The notes under the pieces are model-generated. The model was given only the letters and a program-made list of their open reading frames with translations. It made no database searches and was not told the DNA's origin. A DNA stretch of 64,000 nucleotides from Gammaproteobacteria bacterium (GTDB lineage Bacteria > Pseudomonadota > Gammaproteobacteria > Enterobacterales > Alteromonadaceae). The position numbers and the translations under genes are program-made. Where the stretch lies: contig JAHJZX010000055.1 of the NCBI GenBank assembly GCA_018826295.1, positions 1-64,000 of the forward strand, in the 5' to 3' direction. Shown in pieces: positions 10,501 through 20,963 of this stretch; positions within the stretch are counted from its first letter, which is position 1; each line of letters begins with the position of its first letter.

Positions 10501-11122
10501 GCAACAGCAAAAACGGCTGTTTATCGCCTTTAATCAGGGCGATAGCTCTGTCAGTCGTAAATTCGGTGGTACCGGCCTGGGGTTAACCATTTGTCAGCGC
10601 CTGCTCAGCCTGATGCATAGCCAGCTACAGGTTGTCAGTCAAAGCGGGCGCGGCAGTACCTTTAGTTTCAGTATTACCCTGCCACGGGTTGAACCGATAG
10701 CAGCGCCGGCGGACAACACTGACAGCAGCAAAACTACGCAAGCTGCGCCTGTTAGCAACCGTAAGATACTGCTGGTAGAGGACAATTATTTTAATCAGGC
10801 ACTGGCACAGATTATTTTGCAAAAGCTGGGGTATCAGGTGCTGACAGCGACCAATGGCCAGGCAGCGCTGACGTTATTGCAACAGCAACAGATAGACTTG
10901 GTGCTAATGGACATTGAAATGCCAGGCATTAATGGCTACGAAACCACACAACAGTTACGCCAGTTGCCCAACATGGCCAGCTTGCCGGTCATTGCCATGA
11001 CGGCGCATCACGGCGCAGATACCCAACAAGCCTGTCTGGCAGCCGGGATGAATGATTTATTGGTAAAACCTATTGAAGCCGCCAGCCTGGCCAAGCTACT
11101 AAAACACTGGTTGCAGGCTTAG
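7550..11122 (+). CDS. Hybrid sensor histidine kinase with periplasmic propeller (1190 aa)
   Basis: One polypeptide carries a full phosphorelay front end. After a signal segment (about 1-28, ending AWRAAAA) come repeated two-component-regulator propeller blades (about 30-640, motifs such as GLWLALDHGLSRID and EIWLGTLAHGVYLL), a Y_Y_Y domain (about 660-750), a membrane helix (SSAMLLLYGLLVLLAIYLLL), then HisKA with phospho-accepting His at about 829 (ANMSHELRTPL), HATPase_c (N box NLLGNAIKF, G1 DTGIGI, G2 GGTGLGL) and a receiver domain with Asp at about 1121 (LVLMDIEMPG). The ligand is unknown. GTG at 7550 is preferred because AGGGGG lies 6 nt before it; a TTG at 7544 is in frame. No separate regulator gene or DNA-binding output adjoins it, so output probably passes through a phosphotransfer protein elsewhere. 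Confidence 0.92.
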   Translation: MTIKRLAATFGWLSIGLLACAFAWRAAAAQYGTPLLSNFKPKDYNGGTQNWAIVQDKRGLLYVGNNVGVLEFDGAQWRMIPTRNKAVVRSLALADSGRIYVGSKGEIGYIDPTLPQNQQYISLLSAVPSQYRQFQDVRQTYAMPDGIYFFSRDYIFRYNEQDAGQVKVWRSNSTFLKAFKLNNRLLVKEENTGLLELHNDDFKLLAGSEPFSQLNLFMLQQFDDKTLLAASREGKLYLFADKQLTRWHTNIDEELQQARIYTGMRLENGDFALGSSQNGLYIVSADAQLKSHINKAFGLVDQNIRAMYQDHQQGLWLALDHGLSRIDLAAAISQYNSAHGLQGNVLAMHQHQNTLYAGTSLGMFRKDQHNRFSLIPGLQKQTWDFASFDNNLLIANSAGVYRYDGQHASLLRSSAQASKVLYPSPLQPDRVFVGLQDGLASIKQQPDGSWTDEGLIPGIQGNLNSILQTANGEIWLGTLAHGVYLLSLPAGWPDSNGQVVVQHFNKTDGLPSNNRNSVHWYKQQLLFATVAGFYRFDNRQQRFYLDPQLGSAFSHSQPWVRYPQTDKNNNLWLLTWDNDTGSRQAGMLQADAAGQYQWQASALQPLLDIPLDTLLIDEQNVVWFGGAEGIFRFAGSEHRNLAPKQPLLRRVRALTGDVFYHGGDLPAKLALNAGQNQLRFEYASPNYSHLFLPQFQVKLQGHDDDWSGWNNEMYRDYTNLPAGDYQFMLRSRDHAGNQLLSAPLTIHIPAPWYLSSAMLLLYGLLVLLAIYLLLKGRTWQLEQEQQRLTALVQQHTAHLKQTMQQLQQAKQTAEAAAQAKSEFLANMSHELRTPLNAVLGFAELAQQSPEPQQQIGYVAKIHASGKILLSIINDILDFSKIEAGKLELECQPFSLRRMLEQVSDMFSLQLAQKQLHFALQLDASVPDSFSGDSLRLSQILINLLGNAIKFTERGAITLNISASSARQHCQLHFAVTDTGIGISEQQQKRLFIAFNQGDSSVSRKFGGTGLGLTICQRLLSLMHSQLQVVSQSGRGSTFSFSITLPRVEPIAAPADNTDSSKTTQAAPVSNRKILLVEDNYFNQALAQIILQKLGYQVLTATNGQAALTLLQQQQIDLVLMDIEMPGINGYETTQQLRQLPNMASLPVIAMTAHHGADTQQACLAAGMNDLLVKPIEAASLAKLLKHWLQA

Positions 11123-11133
11123 CCGTTGCCCTG

Positions 11134-11910
11134 TTAATCGTCGCAATAAAACCGGTTTGGCAGCTGCTGGTTTAGTTGCATAAAATAACGCTGCTGTAAT
11201 TGCTGATACCAGTTATCCATTAACACACTCAATAAGGCGCGGTCAAAGCTGCGCTGCAATTGCGGATCTCTGAAGGCGGCACGATACAAGCTGGAATTAA
11301 ACAGTTCATGAATTTGCACCGCCGCCGGTGAACCGCTGGTTTGCTGATGGTGCATAAAAATATTCCGGTCCAGCACTATTGCCTGCGCCCGGCCACTAAA
11401 CAGCATATCTACCTGGGCCTTTTGATCGACCGTTTCAAGATAGCCAGTGTTATGCACTACCGCATCGCGGTAATCGGCACCCAGCACCCGGCTGGCCCCC
11501 TGAAAGGCAACCACCTGTTTATCCGATAAATCTGCCGGATGGGTAATAGTTAGCTCGTCACGAGCCAGGCTTACCAGTACATTTTGATAACGGATATAGG
11601 GCTGGGAAAAATACAGTTCGGCATCAGCGGTGTCGTTTGGCTGTAAGCTGGCAATATCACCATTACCGCTCTCCAGCAAACCGCGGATCCGCGAGTTAGG
11701 TACAAAGACAAATACCGCTTCATGCCCCATGCGCCGCACAATTTCACGCAGCAACTCCAGCTCGTAACCACTTACCGTTTCCAGCCGGATATAAGGCGGC
11801 TTGTTTTGCCCCACCAGCACGTTAAGCGCAGCGGCCTGCACCGTTAAATAGCCTGTGGGTAGCCATAAACTACAGATCAGTACAGCAAAGCAGCCAAACA
11901 ATTTACGCAT
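11134..11910 (-). CDS. Periplasmic solute-binding protein, family 3
   Basis: 258-aa secreted protein with a signal peptide (1-27, ending VQAA) and a family-3 extracellular binding domain: PPYIRLETVSGYELELLREI at the start of lobe 1, GNGDIASLQPNDTADAELYF, then YIRYQNVLVSLARDE and a hinge region. No ABC permease or ATPase gene is nearby, so it may be an orphan sensor or receptor partner rather than a transporter part. It converges with the hybrid kinase, stop codons 11 bp apart. CAGGAG stands before the ATG. Two further members of the same fold, closer to each other than to this one, lie at 46214-47825. Confidence 0.85.
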   Translation of the reverse strand: MRKLFGCFAVLICSLWLPTGYLTVQAAALNVLVGQNKPPYIRLETVSGYELELLREIVRRMGHEAVFVFVPNSRIRGLLESGNGDIASLQPNDTADAELYFSQPYIRYQNVLVSLARDELTITHPADLSDKQVVAFQGASRVLGADYRDAVVHNTGYLETVDQKAQVDMLFSGRAQAIVLDRNIFMHHQQTSGSPAAVQIHELFNSSLYRAAFRDPQLQRSFDRALLSVLMDNWYQQLQQRYFMQLNQQLPNRFYCDD

Positions 11911-12004
11911 CAGGCACTCCTGATAATATTTTGCTTAAGTTTAGCTGGTTTTACCTGACTGCAATGCTTAATTGCAAGCTGTTTGCTAATGCAGGAACAA
12001 CAAT

Positions 12005-12036
12005 AGCCTGAATAATAACAAATACTTACTCAGGCT
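12005..12036 (-). terminator. Possible terminator hairpin after metH
   Basis: AGCCTGA and TCAGGCT form a perfect 7-bp inverted repeat with an 18-nt loop, 16 bp past the metH stop and followed on the minus strand by ATTGTTGTT. The large loop and broken T run make this weak. Confidence 0.3.
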
Positions 12037-12051
12037 GATGGCGGTAAATTG

Positions 12052-14672
<2,621 letters not shown>

Positions 14673-14673
<1 letters not shown>

Positions 14674-15737
14674 TACCACTCCAGAGAAAAGGCTTCAAGG
14701 CCAGCTAAGTTAAAACTATGGTCAGGCGCTTTCGGTTGGCGCGCCGGCGCATCTTTTACCGCATCAAAGATAGCTTTAATATGCTCAGGCGTGGTGCCGC
14801 AGCAGCCACCAACAATATTTAAAAAGCCCTGCCGGGCCCAATCGGCAATCTCGGCGGCCATCTCAGTGGCGCCCAAATCATACTCACCAAACTCGTTCGG
14901 TAAGCCGGCATTAGGGTGCACCGAGACATAGGCTTCAGATACGCCAGACAAGGTTTCCACGTAAGGGCGCAATAAATCCGGGCCTAAGGCGCAGTTCAGG
15001 CCAAAACACACCGGCTCGACATGGGCCAGGCTGTGATAAAAAGCTTCCGTGGTCTGGCCGGATAAAGTACGGCCGGAGGCATCGGTAATGGTGCCGGAGA
15101 TCATCACCGGCAGCTTAAAACCCACTTCATCAAATACTTTAAGCACAGCAAAGGCCGCGGCTTTGGCATTTAACGTATCAAAGATGGTTTCCAGCATAAT
15201 AATGTCGGCACCGCCTTCGATTAGCGCGTGGGTTGATTCAGTGTAAGCATTTACTAACTCATCAAAGCTGACATTACGAAAGCCCGGATCGTTTACATCC
15301 GGCGATATCGACGCGGTGCGGTTAGTTGGCCCTAACACACCGGCAACAAAACGCGGTTTATGCGGTTCAAGTGCAGTCACTTCATCACAGACTTTACGTG
15401 CCAAAGCGGCAGACTCGCGGTTAATCCGTGCTGACAAGCCTTCCATCTGGTAATCGGCCATGGCAATAGTAGTGGCGTTAAAACTGTTGGTTTCAACAAT
15501 ATCGGCACCGGCCAGCAGATACTGGCGATGAATATCGGCTATCAGATCCGGCTGTGTCAGCACCAGTAAATCGTTATTGCCTTTGACATCACAGGGCCAG
15601 TTGGCAAATTCACTGCCGCGATAATCGGCCTCTTCCAGATGGTGCTGCTGGATCATGGTACCCATGGCGCCATCGAGAATAAAAATACGCTCAGATAACA
15701 GCTTACGAAAATGGTCAGGCGTCAGTCTTGCAGTCAT
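14673..15737 (-). CDS. metH: Methionine synthase, homocysteine-binding part (split MetH)
   Basis: 354-aa homocysteine S-methyltransferase domain (Pfam S-methyl_trans type). It opens [14 protein letters not shown] as in MetH and has the three zinc-binding cysteines at C249 (FGLNCALG) and C312-C313 ([10 protein letters not shown]). It ends [14 protein letters not shown], exactly where full-length MetH continues into the folate barrel. Together with the downstream gene the total is 1227 aa, the usual MetH length. It is 41 bp after metA, so metA and both metH parts probably form one operon. On its own this half should bind homocysteine but needs the partner for the methyl donor. Confidence 0.93.
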
Positions 15738-15778
15738 AAAATGCTCGTTGTTATTCTAAAAGGCCAAGCTGTATTAGC

Positions 15779-16705
15779 TTAAGCGCTGTGGCCAATCTGG
15801 CTTAGCTCAAACGGCGTAGCCTGATACACATAATAGTTCAGCCAGTTGCTGAACAGTAAAAAGGCATGGCTTTGCCACAGCTTTTGCGGCCCCTGCAGAG
15901 GGTCATTCTGGCGATAATAGTTTTCCGGCAGTTTGGCTGCAACGCCTGCGGCTAAATCGCGCTGGTATTCGTCATCCAGCGTGGCTAAATCATACTCCGG
16001 GTGGCCGGTGACAAACACCCGGCTGCCGCTGCTGTTTTGCAGTAAATACGCGCCGGTCACATCGGCTTCGGCCAGAATATGCAAGTCATCATGCTGCTGG
16101 TACTTTTGTTTTGGTACCTGGGCATAACGCGAGTGCGGCACAAGAAACTCGTCATCAAAACCGCGTACCAACGGGCACAACGGCTGAGTTACCTGCTGCC
16201 AGTACACGCCAGACAGTTTTTCGCCACGTATTTCGCGCTGCAGGCCGTAGTATTGATATAAAGCGGCATGCGCCGCCCAACACAAGAATAACGTCGAGGT
16301 GACATTATTGTCGGCCCAGCGCAAAATATCACCAAACTGTGCCCAGTAGGTGACATCTTCGTAGTCCACTAAACCCAGCGGCGCGCCGGTAATAATTAAA
16401 CCATCGTATTTTTGCTGCTGTACTTCAGAGAAGTAACGGTAAAAGCAGTTTAAATGGCTGGGCGGCGTGTTCTTACTGACATGATCATCAATGCGCAGTA
16501 AATCGACATCCACCTGCAACGGGCTATTGGCCAGCAAGCGCAACAACTGAATTTCAGTGGCGATCTTATTTGGCATTAAATTTAAAATGGCAATTTTCAA
16601 CGGCCGGATATCCTGCGACTGCGCCCGGCTTTCGGTCATTACAAACACATTTTCGGCCGACAGCGCTTCAACCGCCGGCAACTGATCGATCACTTTAATA
16701 GGCAT
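15779..16705 (-). CDS. metA: Homoserine O-succinyltransferase
   Basis: MetA acylates homoserine, the first committed step to methionine. The 308-aa protein begins MPIKVIDQLPAV like the E. coli enzyme. It carries the catalytic Cys142 (LFLCWAAHAA), the His-Glu pair in GHPEYD, and the signature SPLQVDVDLLRIDDHVSKNTP. Residue 111 is Gly (TGAPLGLV), the state linked to succinyl-CoA use rather than acetyl-CoA. An ATG two codons upstream (16711) is possible; the chosen start keeps the E. coli numbering. It heads the metA-metH operon and has a MetJ-box-like sequence upstream. Confidence 0.95.
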   Translation of the reverse strand: MPIKVIDQLPAVEALSAENVFVMTESRAQSQDIRPLKIAILNLMPNKIATEIQLLRLLANSPLQVDVDLLRIDDHVSKNTPPSHLNCFYRYFSEVQQQKYDGLIITGAPLGLVDYEDVTYWAQFGDILRWADNNVTSTLFLCWAAHAALYQYYGLQREIRGEKLSGVYWQQVTQPLCPLVRGFDDEFLVPHSRYAQVPKQKYQQHDDLHILAEADVTGAYLLQNSSGSRVFVTGHPEYDLATLDDEYQRDLAAGVAAKLPENYYRQNDPLQGPQKLWQSHAFLLFSNWLNYYVYQATPFELSQIGHSA

Positions 16706-16735
16706 AGCCATACCCGCTTAGCTGACATAGCCGCT

Positions 16736-16785
16736 ACTTTGCGCAAATGCAGCAGCAATGTCAACTTCTATACGTTTAGATGGCC
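16736..16785 (-). promoter_or_regulatory. Putative metA promoter with tandem MetJ-box-like octamers
   Basis: Reading the minus strand, three adjacent 8-mers (16785-16762: GGCCATCT, AAACGTAT, AGAAGTTG) match the met-box consensus AGACGTCT at 5, 6 and 5 positions. They run into a perfect -35 TTGACA (16764-16759). A -10 about 17 bp on is poor (CAAAGT). Overlap of operator and -35 would fit repression by MetJ with SAM. Called by eye without a background score. Confidence 0.4.
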
Positions 16786-16890
16786 AAATAAAAAGAGCTG
16801 CGATGTCAGCGTTCGATTACAGCACCGCTGGCATTTTCGGCATCAGCAGCTAGGCTTAGCCAAGCCACTAACCACGACGATCGTATTGAT

Positions 16891-18042
16891 ATGCCAGAAA
16901 AAACCAGCTCCCGCCTGATGCAAAACTTCCGTTTTTATTTAGTGTTAAGCCTAAGCAGTACCCTATTTGGCATTATCGCACTAGCCGCTATGTGGTATCA
17001 GGCAGACAAAGCCTTTGCACCAACCGAGCACCAGCTCACCACGATGAGCATGGCGCGGGAAAACCTGAAAGCCAAACTGGCCCTGGCTGGCAAAAATACT
17101 GTGCCGCAGTGTGCTCAAATTGCCACCGGCGTCTACCTGCAATCACTTAATTTTCACTCAGCTAACGATGTGCATATCAGCGGCTATATCTGGCAAAAAG
17201 TGCCCATAGCGCCAGATTGCCCGGTGCAGGCCAAAGCCGGTTTTTACTTCCCGGAAGCGGTAGAAGGCGCGAATGAGCTGCGCAAAAAGTACGAATATGT
17301 GCAGGGCAACGAAACCCTGCACGGCTGGATTTTTGAAACTACAGTGCGCCAGCCGTTTGACTACAGCAAGTACCCGCTGGATCATCAAACCGTGTGGCTA
17401 CGCATTTTATCCAATGACTTTGATGGCTACAGTACGCTGATCCCAGACCTTGATGCCTATCCCGATACCGGCATTAAAAGCTATTTTGGCCTCGACCGTG
17501 ACATAGTGCTGGGCGACTGGCAGATAGACGAAACCTTTTTCGATTTTAAAACCGCCACCTATCACACCAACTTTGGTTACCACACCGCCACTACCGAGCT
17601 AAACCCGGAGCTGCATTTTAACGTGGTACTTAAGCGTAAGTTTATCAATGCCTTTGTGGTTAACCTTATTCCAATGCTTACCGTCGCCGCCCTGCTGTTT
17701 GCCGTGCTAATGACGATAAGCCGCAAACGCAGCACGCTGGCGTTTAATGGCTTTTCTATTATGTCGGTTATCGGCACTATTTCGGCGCTGTTTTTTGTGG
17801 TGATTTTATCGCACGTTAATACCCGCACTAAGTTTCCGGCGCAGAGCATTGTGTATATCGAGTATTTTTATCTGTTGCTGTATATCGCGATGATCTTAGT
17901 CGTGCTGTGCAGTTTTATCTTTAACGCCCCGGTAAATGTGCAGCGCAAACTGGTAATGCACGACTTTATGCTACCCAAGCTTATCTATTGGCCAAGCTTG
18001 CTGCTGGCGATGGTGCTAATCAGCTACTGGGCGTTGTTTTAA
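16891..18042 (+). CDS. Pentameric ligand-gated ion channel homologue
   Basis: 383-aa membrane protein with an unusual extra N-terminal helix (13-35). Residues about 60-250 look like the extracellular beta-sandwich of pLGICs: GVYLQSLNFHSANDVHISGYIWQ (beta1-beta2) and the Pro-loop region FDYSKYPLDHQTVWLRI (about 155-171), which parallels FDFRRYPFDSQT of the GLIC channel. Four membrane helices follow: M1 about 251-276 (INAFVVNLIPMLTVAALLFA), M2 281-311 (SIMSVIGTISALFFVVILSH), M3 319-345, and M4 at the C terminus (363-383). This is the canonical 4-TM channel layout. No ligand can be inferred. No strong ribosome-binding site precedes the ATG. The nearest genes are divergent metA and the AT-rich island. 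Confidence 0.75.
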   Translation: MPEKTSSRLMQNFRFYLVLSLSSTLFGIIALAAMWYQADKAFAPTEHQLTTMSMARENLKAKLALAGKNTVPQCAQIATGVYLQSLNFHSANDVHISGYIWQKVPIAPDCPVQAKAGFYFPEAVEGANELRKKYEYVQGNETLHGWIFETTVRQPFDYSKYPLDHQTVWLRILSNDFDGYSTLIPDLDAYPDTGIKSYFGLDRDIVLGDWQIDETFFDFKTATYHTNFGYHTATTELNPELHFNVVLKRKFINAFVVNLIPMLTVAALLFAVLMTISRKRSTLAFNGFSIMSVIGTISALFFVVILSHVNTRTKFPAQSIVYIEYFYLLLYIAMILVVLCSFIFNAPVNVQRKLVMHDFMLPKLIYWPSLLLAMVLISYWALF

Positions 18043-18096
18043 TGGCAGCTGTTTTAGCAATAAAAACTTTGTCAGTCAGGTTAGCCCGTAGTTGCC

Positions 18097-18234
18097 ACTG
18101 GCACAACTATAATCTGTACCTATAATTTATTGTCAGTTCGAAAAAAGCGGTGTAGTGTTCTATACATTAGATTTACAAAGGCGGGTTGGCCGGTTTTTTA
18201 AATACCAGGCGACCGGCTGTATAAGCGTTAGCTA
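18097..18234 (+). repeat. Structured repeat A, attC-like
   Basis: A 138-bp segment beginning ACTGGCACAACTAT and ending AAGCGTTAGCTA. It aligns along its whole length with 19240-19376, with identical blocks such as TGTAGTGTTCT and ATAAGCGTTAGCTA. It ends 11 bp before the next ATG, as an integron recombination site would before the next cassette. The terminal GTTAGCT deviates by one base from the attC core GTTRRRY, and no clean inverse core is visible at the left end. It could also be a duplicated regulatory segment. Confidence 0.45.
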
Positions 18235-18245
18235 AAAAGACAATT

Positions 18246-19082
18246 ATGAATTCATTACCAGAAACCATCGATAGTTTCTTTACATCACTTGTGCCTTCAT
18301 TGTGGCAATTGGCTATTCTTGTATATATTTTATACTTCTTGGTAAAGAAAAGTTACATTCTTAAAACGTTTCTAATAGTTAAGAAATCAATACTGTCAGT
18401 TGAATCGATCGCTGATAACAGAATAGTCAAAGAAACAGGCATTTTAAAACTTGTTCCAATTCTTGTCTTGATTGCATTGGTTGTATTGGCAATGGCTGTC
18501 CAAAGAACAGCGTCAACCATTGGCTCTTGGATTCCAGGGCAGCTGGGGTGGTCGCAGCCGTCCGTATTGGTTCATGCAGTATCAGCAGAAAGGCTTGGAT
18601 CAATATGGGCTAGTTACAAAGGAATTGAAAACGTACACATGCTTTGGAGCTTAATTGAGCTACGTGCATTGGAAGCTGAAAAGCAACATTCCGAAGAGAA
18701 TCCGCCCTATTGGAAGTTGCACGAACGACGTTATAGTAAATATGGGGGAAGGGTGTATTTCAGTAAATTCGCAATATTGTTTACACTTCTACTCTATATG
18801 GTAGCAAAGAGAAAAAGGATACTCCACCCTAACGCAACGAAGCGCAGCCTATTGATTATTTTAGTGTTTTTTGTATACATCGGATTTTGTTTTTCCAATC
18901 AAATTGAAGCAAAAAAACAATCTGACATAGCCAAATCGATCTATGTAGATTTGGAGCTTCAACTTAAGCGGGAAACTATCCTCAAGTACGAGGACTATGA
19001 GCAGTATATTGAAAAAATTACAATTTATCAGTTCCGTGACTCTAAAGAAGAAATACTACAGGGGTTCTGGATAAGTAATTAG
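18246..19082 (+). CDS. Orphan membrane protein in AT-rich island
   Basis: I do not recognise this 278-aa protein. It has about four membrane helices: 18-35 (LWQLAILVYILYFLV), 68-84 (LVPILVLIALVVLAMA), 175-187 (FAILFTLLLYMVA) and 199-215 (SLLIILVFFVYIGFCF). A soluble stretch lies at 90-170, and the tail is charged and Lys/Glu-rich. Codon use is AT-rich, unlike the flanking core genes, which suggests recent acquisition. It starts 11 bp after repeat A and is followed 158 bp later by the related repeat B, so it looks like the content of a mobile cassette. No ribosome-binding site stronger than AAAAAGACA precedes the ATG. Confidence 0.65.
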   Translation: MNSLPETIDSFFTSLVPSLWQLAILVYILYFLVKKSYILKTFLIVKKSILSVESIADNRIVKETGILKLVPILVLIALVVLAMAVQRTASTIGSWIPGQLGWSQPSVLVHAVSAERLGSIWASYKGIENVHMLWSLIELRALEAEKQHSEENPPYWKLHERRYSKYGGRVYFSKFAILFTLLLYMVAKRKRILHPNATKRSLLIILVFFVYIGFCFSNQIEAKKQSDIAKSIYVDLELQLKRETILKYEDYEQYIEKITIYQFRDSKEEILQGFWISN

Positions 19083-19239
19083 ATAAAAAATTGGCCAAAC
19101 GCAATCTCACTGCAAAAGCTATAATAGTCCAGACGTTATGTGCTTAAATGAAGCTCCAAGATGAATTACAAGATGAATTACAAGATAAGAATAATTGGTG
19201 CCAGATCAAAACTAAATATTTGAATTGACTTAATTTATT

Positions 19240-19376
19240 ACTGGCACAGCTATCAGCTACACCTATGAGTTAATGTGAATGTTAAATAAGCGATGTAGTG
19301 TTCTGTACATTAAATACATAAACACGGGTTACCCGGTGTTTAACTGCGGGTCGCTCAGCCGAATAAGCGTTAGCTA
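19240..19376 (+). repeat. Structured repeat B, attC-like, related to repeat A
   Basis: A 137-bp segment starting ACTGGCACAGCTATC and ending ATAAGCGTTAGCTA, similar to repeat A over its full length. The left end contains AGCTATC and the right end GTTAGCT. Reversed, the latter reads AGCTAAC, a 6-of-7 match, so the ends could pair as the outer core sites of an attC. It lies downstream of the membrane-protein gene. Confidence 0.45.
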
Positions 19377-19945
19377 CCCCAAATTCTCCAGGGAAAAGAT
19401 GTCGGAGGCAATTTCAGTTAACTTTAGCTAATACATTATATTTCAGTGATTTACGCAATGGATAGTGATTATTAGCTTCACCCCCTTTTTCTTGGGGCAT
19501 TCATAGCTTCGGTCGATAGCCACGTTCCCCTGAAGAAAACACAGAGCTTTGAGGTTGATAGTCGTAAAGAATCATTTTTATAGATCACAAGATGAACGTA
19601 ATAAAGCTTATATTAATTTTCGATGCAGTCACTAGCCCCGATATAGGAACATAGATATTATTTATGTGATACAGATAAAATAATTATAAATACAATTTGA
19701 CCATATGAGTTAGTTTAAAAACCTCATGTGAAGAATCAGTTAGCGCAGAAGTGTTTTGCTATGACAAATTTTATCATATTCAGCAAATAGAGTTCCAGCT
19801 CCGACTATGACAACTATATTAAGCTCCATGATGAGCTATTTAATAATGAAAAATTGAAGTTCGCAGCATTTCAAAAAAATACGAAAATGAATGCTACAAG
19901 AATTTTCTATGCAAGCAGAACATAACGCCCCCTATCAAAGAGTAT
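19377..19945 (+). other. AT-rich stretch with no recognisable gene
   Basis: About 570 bp of AT-rich sequence between repeat B and the next gene. I see no open frame longer than about 20 codons with a ribosome-binding site, no tRNA and no insertion-sequence ends. It may be a decayed cassette or a long leader. Confidence 0.4.
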
Positions 19946-20503
19946 ATGAATATGAATACTGAAATTACTGAAATGTCCCTGAGGTTTGATGAATCAAACG
20001 ATCCAATTGACGCAGTGTCGTTTTCAAGATTCTTCTTGTTTTTTACGGAAGTATACTCTGGCTTGGTTAAAGCTGAGGAGAAATGTTTAAATTTATCTAA
20101 CAAAACTTACAAAGAAATCCTTACAAATAATGAATTTATGGATGCCCTGGGGGAAGGATTAAACTATTATCGAGAATTAAATAATGAAAAGCTTCTGGTT
20201 TCTAAAATTAAAAAGGAAAGTCCTTTAGAAATATGCTTTATAGGTATTAGTTCTGCATTAACGTTGGCTGTAATATTATCTGGTGGAAAAATAAATATAG
20301 GAGGTTTAAAGGCTGAGCTACCACCTCTAGGTACCGGTATAGAGTGCTTAATGGCAGCTTTTTCCACTAAAGAAAAAAGTCGTCCCAATCCAGATTACTA
20401 TGAAAGCTTAGTAGAGCAATCCGGCAACCAACAGTTATCGGAACAAAAAATTGAAGAGTACCAAACTCAAATGCAATCTAAAACTAGCGGCAACTCCAAC
20501 TAA
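19946..20503 (+). CDS. Orphan protein with one hydrophobic segment
   Basis: 185-aa protein I cannot place in a family. The first 90 residues look soluble and helical. Residues about 95-113 form one hydrophobic segment (ICFIGISSALTLAVILSGG), followed by a conserved-looking KINIGGLKAELPPLGTGIE and a polar Gln/Ser-rich tail. The pattern of a single membrane anchor after SPLE and a Pro-Leu-Gly motif suggests a real protein. Two start codons (19946, 19952) are in frame; AAAGAG is 3 and 9 nt upstream of them, which favours 19952. AT-rich codon use and position between structured elements B and C mark it as accessory. Confidence 0.6.
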   Translation: MNMNTEITEMSLRFDESNDPIDAVSFSRFFLFFTEVYSGLVKAEEKCLNLSNKTYKEILTNNEFMDALGEGLNYYRELNNEKLLVSKIKKESPLEICFIGISSALTLAVILSGGKINIGGLKAELPPLGTGIECLMAAFSTKEKSRPNPDYYESLVEQSGNQQLSEQKIEEYQTQMQSKTSGNSN

Positions 20504-20574
20504 CTGGGTCGAGTAACCGAGTATATCAATAGTCGGGGTTAGATTCTGAGGGATCCCCACGAATTTAATCCCTA

Positions 20575-20714
20575 CATTCAATGTTGTAACTCGTCGTATT
20601 GAGCAAGTATTTACAGTGGCGCAAGGTGCTGCGCCACTGTGTTGTTGTAAACATTACCTGCTTGGCCATCCGCTCTTAGCCCCACTCCGCAGCAGCGAGT
20701 TAAACATTACAATG
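20575..20714 (+). repeat. Structured element C: 140 bp with inverted ends and central hairpin
   Basis: The outer 19 nt on the left (20575-20593) and right (20696-20714) form an imperfect inverted repeat, with AATGTTGTAACTCG at the left and the reverse complement of AATGTTTAACTCG at the right. The right end contains GTTAAAC, a perfect match to the attC core GTTRRRY. Inside is an 11-bp perfect hairpin (20613-20640, ACAGTGGCGCA / TGCGCCACTGT, 6-nt loop) with no T run. The length equals that of repeats A and B. It follows the orphan gene by 71 bp. It could be an attC site or a small MITE. Confidence 0.5.
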
Positions 20715-20761
20715 GTATCTGACCAGTTCACATACTATTCAATTTAAAAAGGATGTAGAAA

Positions 20762-20938
20762 ATGTTTAGCGTAATGGAACTCAGGCTTATCAGAACCTCC
20801 GTAAAGAAAATCATGGCTGATATGCTTAAACGTAAGGCAAGCCTCGATCCCGAATCCGATGACGCTATCGAAATAGCTAATGATTTGGTGATGTACCAAC
20901 ATGTACTGGAGAAAATTAATGAGCGGCAAGATGTTTGA
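20762..20938 (+). CDS. Small orphan protein (58 aa)
   Basis: ATG at 20762 is preceded by AAAAAGGA at workable spacing and opens a 58-codon frame ending in TGA at 20936-20938. The product starts MFSVMELRLIRTSVKK and is predicted helical, amphipathic and charged (MADMLKRKASLDPESDDAIE ... VLEKINERQDV). Base composition is nearer the chromosome average than the two preceding orphan genes. It begins 47 bp after element C, where the next gene of a cassette array would start. I do not recognise a family. Confidence 0.55.
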   Translation: MFSVMELRLIRTSVKKIMADMLKRKASLDPESDDAIEIANDLVMYQHVLEKINERQDV

Positions 20939-20963
20939 GCATCTACTTTTCAGGGCGAGGTTT

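Noticed and set aside
19590-19655. 20-codon frame (ATG AAC GTA ...) in the AT-rich gap
   Set aside because: Too short and with no ribosome-binding site.
20613-20640. Rho-independent terminator
   Set aside because: The 11-bp stem is perfect, but the following GTTGTTG is not a T run. It is treated as the centre of element C.
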